This document shows positions 3,566 to 8,005 of a DNA stretch of 8,005 nucleotides, in pieces. This DNA comes from Candidatus Woesearchaeota archaeon (GTDB lineage: Archaea > Nanobdellota > Nanobdellia > Woesearchaeales > JAHWHD01). The notes below the pieces were generated by a model that worked only from the letters and a program-made list of their open reading frames with translations, had not been told where the DNA came from and did not search any database. The translations under genes were made by a program, and so were the position numbers. The stretch spans positions 1 through 8,005 of the forward strand of contig JAHWHD010000021.1 of NCBI GenBank assembly GCA_019323525.1, read 5' to 3'. Numbering within the stretch: the stretch's first letter is position 1; every line of letters begins with the position of its first letter.

Positions 3566-5122
3566 CTATGTTTTTTTATAATCATTAAGGCTTATCTGTC
3601 CCTTTCTCTTGTTCTCTTTAATCTTTACTTTAGAAACATCAACACCTACTTGCTTCTTAATATCTATTGCAACACTTTTTCCTACTAACTGGGCCAGCTT
3701 CACGATATCGCAATCCTTGACATCAGCTATTGTTCTGATTCTGTTATTGAACAACCTTCTCGCCCTGACCCTGCCAATATTCTTTAACTTTAACAAGTTT
3801 AATAATTCCTCTCTAACACCATATTTCAATCTAAACCTTAACTTTACAATCTCTTTTAAAATCTCTTTAAACCCTAACAACTTTGTAAGTTCCTGGCTAG
3901 CGAAAAGCAGCCAGTCAGCATTTTCTATCTTGACCCTTACCTCTCCAGGCCTTACCGCGTACTTTTCAAGCAAGAACTCTTCATCATTCTCGTCAACCCA
4001 ATCGTTAAGGAACAGCGCAGTTTTCACAGATGCAAGAAAATCGTCATAGTCAGGTTCATATACACTAGGCTCCATCATCAGAATATTTGAATGAAAGAAT
4101 GCAAATTTCTCCTGTACATCATCATACTCGGCAGTCTTCACTCTTATTAACGGCCGCATCTCCAGTGTGAAAGACACCATCTGCAGCAACGAAAATTCTA
4201 CAACCTGCCTCTCTCGTGCGCGTTTGATGCAGGTTATGATGTGATTGGCTGTCATTGGGTCAAGGTAAAGTTGCGCAACCCTTTTCCCTATCAATGTTGA
4301 TTTGTAATTTGTATTGTTCATCTCAAATGCAGAGGTGAACTCGTCTTCATTAGACTCTATGAATTCAAAATCAATCAGAAGCCTTAACATCTTATCGATA
4401 ATCATCTCAAGCTTCTCTGTATCAGCGTACTGATACGCCCAGAACGTTTTTTCAAAAAACTTTAGTATCTGCTCTCTTGACCTAACAAAACCTGAAGCAA
4501 TCAGCGATAACAGGTATGTCCTTAGCACAGGCTCGACTGCAAGCTTTGAATAGATATTCTCTGGCTCTCCATAGATATACCTTTCCTCAAGCTCATCAAC
4601 TCCTGCATCAGTTTCTGCGATAGCTATCGCCTCTCCATAACTGTCATATCCTGGACGTCCAGCTCTTCCAGACATCTGCAGGTACTCTAGCACAGGAATC
4701 CATTTCAAGCCAAATCCGGTATACCTTCTCAAACTTTGTAGAATCGCTCTAAACGCAGGAAGATCAACACCAGCTGCAAGTGTTGGAGTGCAAGCTATTA
4801 CCTTTATCAACCCTTTTCTAAACGCGTCTTCAATTATATCTTTCTGTTCATTCCTAAGCCCTGCATGATGGAAAGCTATACCTTTCTTGACACATTTGGC
4901 AAGTCTCTCGCACTGCACAGTAGGCCTTGAAAGTACCTTACGTATAGAATCTGCAAGAATCTCGAGCTCAGGCTTGGTTTCCTTGATCTTCTTGCTGATA
5001 TCCTCTGCAGATTTCTCAGCACTTCGCTTTGAATTCACAAACACCAGCGCTTGCTTATTCTTAGCGATAGTATCAAGTGCAATATCCAATGTAGCATGGT
5101 TATAATCTGTCTTGATCTTCAT
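3566..5122 (-). CDS. Hel308-type DNA helicase, C-terminal half only (RecA2 to HhH)
   Basis: Hel308 is a 3'-5' superfamily 2 helicase acting at stalled forks. From the ATG at 5122 (518 aa) one reads motif IV ALVFVNSKRSAEK (25-37), HHAGL (85-89), motif V CTPTLAAGVDLPA (111-123) and motif VI QMSGRAGRPGYD (149-160). A winged helix, the ratchet region (about 280-430) and a helix-hairpin-helix LLKLKNIGRVRARRLF (443-458) follow. The RecA1 half with Walker A and DEAH motifs is absent. Full-length relatives are about 700 residues, so this is a cut exactly between the two motor lobes. The frame stays open to 5242, but those 40 residues do not resemble RecA1 and overlap the divergent lipoprotein start. 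A TATA box at 5154-5162 is placed for a start near 5132, supporting M at 5122. The C-terminal QISLNDYK resembles a PCNA-interacting (PIP) motif. A separate RecA1 gene elsewhere would make it a split helicase; otherwise it is a remnant. Confidence 0.85.
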   Translation of the reverse strand: MKIKTDYNHATLDIALDTIAKNKQALVFVNSKRSAEKSAEDISKKIKETKPELEILADSIRKVLSRPTVQCERLAKCVKKGIAFHHAGLRNEQKDIIEDAFRKGLIKVIACTPTLAAGVDLPAFRAILQSLRRYTGFGLKWIPVLEYLQMSGRAGRPGYDSYGEAIAIAETDAGVDELEERYIYGEPENIYSKLAVEPVLRTYLLSLIASGFVRSREQILKFFEKTFWAYQYADTEKLEMIIDKMLRLLIDFEFIESNEDEFTSAFEMNNTNYKSTLIGKRVAQLYLDPMTANHIITCIKRARERQVVEFSLLQMVSFTLEMRPLIRVKTAEYDDVQEKFAFFHSNILMMEPSVYEPDYDDFLASVKTALFLNDWVDENDEEFLLEKYAVRPGEVRVKIENADWLLFASQELTKLLGFKEILKEIVKLRFRLKYGVREELLNLLKLKNIGRVRARRLFNNRIRTIADVKDCDIVKLAQLVGKSVAIDIKKQVGVDVSKVKIKENKRKGQISLNDYKKT

Positions 5123-5153
5123 TTTATCCAAACGTCTCACATCTGGTTGTGGT

Positions 5154-5162
5154 TTATTAATA
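5154..5162 (-). promoter_or_regulatory. TATA box of the Hel308 half-gene
   Basis: TTATTAATAAA on the minus strand, centred about 36 bp upstream of the ATG at 5122. A dedicated promoter at the truncation point argues that the half-gene is expressed rather than a decaying fragment. Confidence 0.5.
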
Positions 5163-5188
5163 AAGATTCCCAAAAAGAATCCCAAAAC

Positions 5189-5198
5189 ATTTATTAAC
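5189..5198 (+). promoter_or_regulatory. TATA box and ribosome site of the lipoprotein gene
   Basis: CATTTATTAA lies about 36 bp upstream of the ATG at 5230. AGGTGGT (5220-5226) is the Shine-Dalgarno, three bases before the start. Together with the minus-strand box at 5154-5162 this makes a compact divergent promoter region. Confidence 0.55.
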
Positions 5199-5229
5199 CC
5201 TGCGTTACTTAAACTGTATAGGTGGTATA

Positions 5230-5676
5230 ATGAAAAACACAAAAACTCTAATTTTAGTTTTAGCCATAATCTCTGTTTTACTTATCGCAGGATGCGGCGA
5301 AAAAACTGTTTATAAGGACAAAGACTCTACAGTTGTTGTTGATAAGGGTGACAAGACGGTGACTTCAACTGTAACAACAGACGAAGGTACACAGACAACT
5401 ACAGTAACAGGAACTGAAGGCGAGGATAGCTGGTGCCCTGAAGGTGGTGAATGGACAATGGCATCTACAGGCGACCAGGGCGCTATGAACGCAGAGTGGA
5501 GAGTTGACAAGTTAATCACTTCTGGAAAATACGCAGGCCTTTGCCATGTATTGTATACTGCAGAAGGACCTGATGGCGAGATGTCAATGGACTACTACTT
5601 CTCTGAAGACGGAGAATCTGGCTACTTTGTGATGGACGTAAACGGCCAGAAAATAGAATCTGAATGGAGTCCTTAG
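5230..5676 (+). CDS. Surface lipoprotein of unknown function, 148 aa
   Basis: The signal sequence has a short basic start (MKNTK), a long hydrophobic core and the lipobox LIAGC, so Cys22 should be lipidated after export. A Thr/Val/Asp/Lys-rich low-complexity linker (about 25-62, repeated T-V-T and K-D) is followed by a beta-rich domain of about 85 residues with two cysteines (SWCPEGGEW near 67-75 and AGLCHVLY near 102-109) that could form a disulfide, and repeated acidic/aromatic strands (MDYYFSEDGESGYFVMDVNG). This is the general plan of a tethered small beta-domain. I do not recognise the family. T-rich sequence after the stop (5677-5706) should end transcription. Confidence 0.85.
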   Translation: MKNTKTLILVLAIISVLLIAGCGEKTVYKDKDSTVVVDKGDKTVTSTVTTDEGTQTTTVTGTEGEDSWCPEGGEWTMASTGDQGAMNAEWRVDKLITSGKYAGLCHVLYTAEGPDGEMSMDYYFSEDGESGYFVMDVNGQKIESEWSP

Positions 5677-5679
5677 ATT

Positions 5680-5706
5680 TTTTTATTTTTTTAAAATTTT
5701 ATTTTT
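5680..5706 (+). terminator. T-rich terminator after the lipoprotein gene
   Basis: Four T-runs (seven, seven, four and five T) within 30 bp after the stop codon, the usual archaeal poly-T termination pattern. Confidence 0.6.
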
Positions 5707-5739
5707 ACTGTGTTTTCTAACATTATATTAAGAAAATGG

Positions 5740-5876
5740 TGGGCCCGCCGAGATTTGAACTCGGGACCATTATCGGGTACAATACCTCTCGATGTCTGCT
5801 ATCTGGTATATCAGTTTTGCCTTGATCTCGAAAACCGAGTTCAAACGAGCACTCCACCAGACTAAGCTACGGGCCC
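5740..5876 (-). tRNA. tRNA-Ile(GAU) interrupted by three BHB introns (30/31, 37/38, 43/44)
   Basis: Acceptor GGGCCCG (5876-5870) pairs fully with CGGGCCC (5747-5741); discriminator A (5740) is followed by CCA (5739-5737), possibly encoded or chance. T-arm CCGAG-TTCAAAT-CTCGG is uninterrupted. Intron 1 (5845-5816, 30 nt): central helix TGCT/GGCA, bulges CGT and AAA, inner TTGA/TCAA plus CTCG/CGAG. Intron 2 (5808-5794, 15 nt): central CTGA/GCAG with an A-G mismatch, bulges TAT and ACA, no inner helix, a relaxed motif. Intron 3 (5787-5770, 18 nt): central ATCG/CGAT, bulges AGA and AAT, inner GGTA/TACC. Cutting after the second bulge base gives CTCGA-CTGATAA-TCGAG and variable loop TGGTC, a 74-nt tRNA with anticodon GAT (5812-5810). 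The gene starts 9 bp after tRNA-Asn, so the two are probably one transcript. Confidence 0.9.
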
Positions 5877-5885
5877 ATAAGTGTA

Positions 5886-6001
5886 CGCCCGTGGTCAGAC
5901 TTTCAGCGAAATTGCCAGCACAATTCCATATTTGAACTGACGACCTGTCGGTTGCTGCAATTATATAACAGCCGACTGCTCCACCACTAAGCTACACGGG
6001 C
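5886..6001 (-). tRNA. tRNA-Asn(GUU) with two BHB introns (37/38 and 59/60)
   Basis: Acceptor GCCCGTG (6001-5995) pairs fully with CACGGGC (5893-5887); discriminator G (5886) fits asparagine. D-arm GCTT/GAGC. Intron 1 (5965-5953, only 13 nt): central helix CTGT/GCAG, bulges TAT and CAA, closed by a 6-nt loop with no inner helix. Intron 2 (5930-5900, 31 nt): outer GTCAG/CTGAC, central TTCA/TGAA, bulges AAT and AGT, inner TGGAATTG/CAATTTCG. After removal the anticodon arm is GTCGG-CTGTTAA-CCGAC (GTT at 5969-5967) and the T-loop TTCAAAT, a 72-nt tRNA. The T-loop splice motif is identical in its central helix and bulges to that of tRNA-Ser in this window. TATA box at 6026-6035. Confidence 0.92.
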
Positions 6002-6025
6002 GTATGAACCCAGAAGTAAGTTGAG

Positions 6026-6035
6026 TATTTAAATA
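6026..6035 (-). promoter_or_regulatory. TATA box of the tRNA-Asn/tRNA-Ile unit
   Basis: TATTTAAATA, centred about 30 bp upstream of the first base of tRNA-Asn. No separate box precedes tRNA-Ile, so both are likely transcribed from here. Confidence 0.65.
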
Positions 6036-6055
6036 GTTTTCTATGTTTCATATAT

Positions 6056-6066
6056 ATAAAAAAGAA
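6056..6066 (-). terminator. T-rich end of the LuxC-like operon
   Basis: On the minus strand TTTCTTTTTTAT follows directly after the stop of the 152-aa gene, a plausible poly-T terminator before the tRNA promoter. Confidence 0.45.
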
Positions 6067-6067
6067 A

Positions 6068-6526
6068 TTAACCCTTTCTAACGTTCTTCAGCTTGTTCCA
6101 CTCCTGTACTGTTAGGAAAGCATCATCCTCATCCTGCACTTCTATAGAGTTAAGGAAAATGTCAGTGACACTGCCTTTTGGCATCATGCCTTTCAAGGTT
6201 TTCACAAGCGCGTTCTTAAAACGCTTAGCCCTTGCACCATGCACAAAATGGCCGTTCATTGCAATAGGATTCTCTATCATCACTTCAAAAAACCCGCCTT
6301 TGTCAAACATGAACCGCTCATACGACTTCTCGCCTATCACATCCATGCCCATGTACCATACAGGCTCCCTGAAATTCTTCTGCAGTTTGTCAATGAACTT
6401 CACAAGTTCTTTCTTGCTTCGTTCTTGCTCTGCAAAATTCTGTGCAAGAGTCTTAGTTTTTTTAACAGCGAACGGAAGTAGCTCGCCTACATCAAGTGCA
6501 GGTACGAATATATGTTTGGTTTTCAT
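6068..6526 (-). CDS. Unrecognised 152-aa protein coupled to the LuxC-like gene
   Basis: No family recognised. A soluble protein without signal peptide or membrane span. Residues 1-20 (MKTKHIFVPALDVGELLPFA) include a hydrophobic strand. Residues 20-50 are a Lys/Glu-rich helix (possible short coiled coil). A middle part with WYMGMDVIGEKSYERFMFDKGGFFEVMIENP (57-87) looks beta-rich, and the end is acidic then basic. The ATG overlaps the stop of the upstream gene (ATGA, 4 bp) and GGAGG, placed 8 bases before it, sits inside the last codons of that gene. This implies translational coupling and a shared pathway or complex. It could be an accessory subunit or substrate-handling partner of the reductase, but nothing in the sequence proves that. 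Confidence 0.75.
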   Translation of the reverse strand: MKTKHIFVPALDVGELLPFAVKKTKTLAQNFAEQERSKKELVKFIDKLQKNFREPVWYMGMDVIGEKSYERFMFDKGGFFEVMIENPIAMNGHFVHGARAKRFKNALVKTLKGMMPKGSVTDIFLNSIEVQDEDDAFLTVQEWNKLKNVRKG

Positions 6527-7959
6527 TTGTGTCCTCCTAAAAGCAAAGGGCTTTTTGTTGCTAATTGTTCGAAGAGATAAACATCCTGATGACTTAACAC
6601 AGGATCAAGTTCCATGCTTGATTTGTTATAAAATTTCATGTGCGCCTTGATTCTATGCAACGCCTCTTTATGCTCGAATCCTTTATAATCGGTGCCTGAG
6701 AAAACAGACACAGCCATAATCTTTGTTCCATCATCATAGACATTGTTAAGGAAGTTGACTGCAGTCTCGAAATCAGGAACTTTTACGATTGAAAGCATGT
6801 ACGGAGTTTCGTTCCTAAGGAACTGCGAATCATGCTCGTGCACCACATATATTGAAGGCGTCATCTGATTCCTTCTAACAATCCTTCCGTTCAGCACAAC
6901 ATCGATTGAATTTAATTCTTTTCCTGTCTTAATATTCCTCATTGCATCTTGAATTGTCTGATGATCAACATACCCAATCTGTGTTTTACTATCAAGAGGA
7001 TCCCCGCATCTTCTTTTCTCGAATTCAGTAACAAGATGCTCTAGAAGCTTAGTCTCATCACCCACGACAAAGACTGTCCTTGGAGTGATGCAGTCAGTCG
7101 GCCAGTCAAGAACAGCATGAGCTATCTTTGCAGCCATATCTTCATAATCAAGACCTTTATCAAGTATCCATTTAGAGTTTCCAGCGCAATATATACAATC
7201 ATTTCCCCTTATTAAGTTCCCATTCTCGTCATATACCTCTAGCAGCTTCTCAGCAGTTTGCCTGTCTCCCATAACAATCCTGTTATAACATCTTTTTACT
7301 AATTCATGCCCCATGCTCGCTCTTTTCTCATCACTAGTATTCCAATGTACGACATTTATCCCATGCTTAGGATACCCGCATTCTGTCAGAAGTTTCGCAA
7401 ACTTGACGCTAAGATAAGGTTCCAATGAACTTGGTTTGATGATTATGCTGCCCCCAGCCATAACTGTGTGTGCAAGAATGAAAGCTGACTCAGCAGGGTC
7501 ATTTGGAGGAACGAATGCACATATAAGACCTTCAGGGCTAAGATACATTTCAAGACCAGAACCATTTATTTTTCTTGCAGCTAACCCGTGCAGGTTTCCT
7601 ATCCTTTCTTCAATACAGTCCGGAACACAGTCGAGCAACTTTCTAGAAAATCCTAGTCTTTGCTTTACATTCGCAACAGGCATACCAGTCATCTTGACAA
7701 GATGCTCGACTTCTTCATTACTGAATTCCAATGCAGCTGCAGCACGTTTTAATATACGCATCCTGTCTTCAATCGCAAGCCTTTCACATCCTGCAGTTCT
7801 AGCCGGCGAAACAATCGCTGCAAGGTCAACAACTGAAGAGTTTGGGAGTATAAGTCTATAGTCGTAAAACTGGCTTTCTACTTGAAACTCTCCAGAATAA
7901 CTTTTTTTCTCTCTTCCTGCTACAAAATTAAGTATCTTGTTCTCTAGCAATATCTGCAC
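6523..7959 (-). CDS. Aldehyde-dehydrogenase-superfamily protein, LuxC-like acyl-CoA reductase candidate
   Basis: 478 aa from the GTG at 7959. The fold is readable: nucleotide-binding segment GLICAFVPPNDP (144-155), AGGSIIIKPSSLEPY (168-182) with Lys175 where ALDHs bind the cofactor, then the catalytic-cysteine segment DWPTDCITPRTVFV (285-298, Cys290), and NETPYMLSIVKVPDFETAVNFLN (383-405), the counterpart of the ALDH EEIFGPV region. No clear equivalent of the general-base Glu is visible before Cys290, as in CoA-linked (acylating) enzymes, and the order and spacing resemble LuxC fatty-acyl-CoA reductases. Reduction of an acyl-CoA or acyl-enzyme to an aldehyde is therefore likely but not shown. 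GTG at 7959 abuts its GGAGG; TTG at 7950 has better spacing and may be the true start. The gene overlaps its upstream neighbour and is coupled by ATGA to the next gene. Confidence 0.75.
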   Translation of the reverse strand: MQILLENKILNFVAGREKKSYSGEFQVESQFYDYRLILPNSSVVDLAAIVSPARTAGCERLAIEDRMRILKRAAAALEFSNEEVEHLVKMTGMPVANVKQRLGFSRKLLDCVPDCIEERIGNLHGLAARKINGSGLEMYLSPEGLICAFVPPNDPAESAFILAHTVMAGGSIIIKPSSLEPYLSVKFAKLLTECGYPKHGINVVHWNTSDEKRASMGHELVKRCYNRIVMGDRQTAEKLLEVYDENGNLIRGNDCIYCAGNSKWILDKGLDYEDMAAKIAHAVLDWPTDCITPRTVFVVGDETKLLEHLVTEFEKRRCGDPLDSKTQIGYVDHQTIQDAMRNIKTGKELNSIDVVLNGRIVRRNQMTPSIYVVHEHDSQFLRNETPYMLSIVKVPDFETAVNFLNNVYDDGTKIMAVSVFSGTDYKGFEHKEALHRIKAHMKFYNKSSMELDPVLSHQDVYLFEQLATKSPLLLGGHK

Positions 7960-8005
7960 CCTCCGCCTTCCAGTTCTTTAGGGTCTGCTCTGTGTATGTT
8001 TGTAA
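7944..8005 (-). CDS. C-terminal tail of the upstream operon gene (partial)
   Basis: Two minus-strand frames are open from the window edge. One ends TNIHRADPKELEGGGCRYC with TAG at 7946-7944, overlapping the LuxC-like start by 7-16 bp. The other ends TEQTLKNWKAEGADIAREQDT with TAA at 7930-7928, overlapping by 23-32 bp. I prefer the first because of the shorter overlap and a vague likeness of its RADPKELEGGGC to the tail of LuxE/acyl-protein synthetases, which are common partners of LuxC. Too little sequence is present to decide. Confidence 0.4.
   Translation of the reverse strand, partial: TNIHRADPKELEGGGCRYC

Noticed and set aside
3609..4049. 146-codon plus-strand frame opposite Hel308
   Set aside because: Shadow of the well-supported helicase sequence; no ribosome site or promoter.
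5123..5242. N-terminal 40 residues of the long Hel308 frame as part of the protein
   Set aside because: They resemble no helicase sequence, overlap the divergent promoter and the lipoprotein start, and lie upstream of the predicted transcription start.
5737..5739. Encoded CCA at the tRNA-Ile 3' end as a general feature
   Set aside because: The other three tRNAs lack it, so a chance match is as likely; kept only as a remark.
5766..5787. Long variable arm (class II) or an AGGT^C intron at 47/48 in tRNA-Ile
   Set aside because: No splice motif pairs at that register, and the 23-nt arm would not fold. Cutting at 43/44 gives a perfect BHB and the usual TGGTC loop.
6093..6650. 185-codon plus-strand frame opposite the 152-aa gene
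   Set aside because: It is antisense to the coupled operon frames, without promoter or ribosome site, and has low-complexity Ser/Phe/Leu composition typical of a shadow frame.
1..8005. CRISPR array, insertion sequence or replication origin
   Set aside because: No regularly spaced repeats, no transposase frame, and no origin-like repeat cluster were seen.

Overview
The window reads as archaeal DNA. Every convincing gene is preceded by an AT-rich TATA box about 25-35 bp upstream. Several transcripts look leaderless or nearly so, internal cistrons carry a GAGGTGAT-type Shine-Dalgarno, and all four tRNA genes are interrupted by introns that fold into archaeal bulge-helix-bulge (BHB) splice motifs. 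The protein set (endonuclease V, a Hel308-type helicase half, a LAGLIDADG endonuclease, a lipoprotein and many unrecognised small proteins) and the split helicase would fit a DPANN-type archaeon (for example the Woesearchaeota/Pacearchaeota group). That placement is inference.

Layout. 1-593 (-): endonuclease V, cut by the window edge. 594-730: divergent promoters around a 17-bp tandem repeat. 731-1297 (+): LAGLIDADG homing endonuclease, ending 2 bp from the 3' end of an initiator tRNA-Met (1300-1404, -; one intron). A divergent promoter region separates this from tRNA-Ser(GCU) (1502-1667, +; three introns), whose 3' end lies 3 bp from an unrecognised 165-aa gene (1671-2168, -). The 17-bp repeat recurs at 2307-2323, so the two-tRNA/two-ORF block is bracketed by it. 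2337-2891 (+): TATA box, a short structured RNA with a hairpin/poly-T end, then three tiny genes (53, 33 and 38 codons) with strong ribosome sites. 2888-3511 (-): exported protein of unknown function. 3566-5122 (-): the C-terminal half of Hel308 (RecA2, winged helix, ratchet, HhH) with no ATPase Walker domain. 5230-5676 (+): lipoprotein. 5740-6001 (-): tRNA-Asn(GUU) (two introns) and tRNA-Ile(GAU) (three introns), probably co-transcribed. 6068-8005 (-): an operon of a LuxC-like/aldehyde-dehydrogenase-superfamily protein, a translationally coupled 152-aa protein, and the tail of an upstream gene.

The strongest observation is the density of tRNA introns: nine in four genes, 13-33 nt long, at positions 29/30, 30/31, 37/38, 43/44 and 59/60. 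Removing each one by the same rule (cut after the second nucleotide of each 3-nt bulge) restores well-paired tRNAs with anticodons CAU, GCU, GAU and GUU. The 59/60 site in the T-loop is occupied in three different tRNAs. Next in interest are the repeat-bracketed block with the homing endonuclease, the split Hel308, and the small-RNA/micro-ORF operon.
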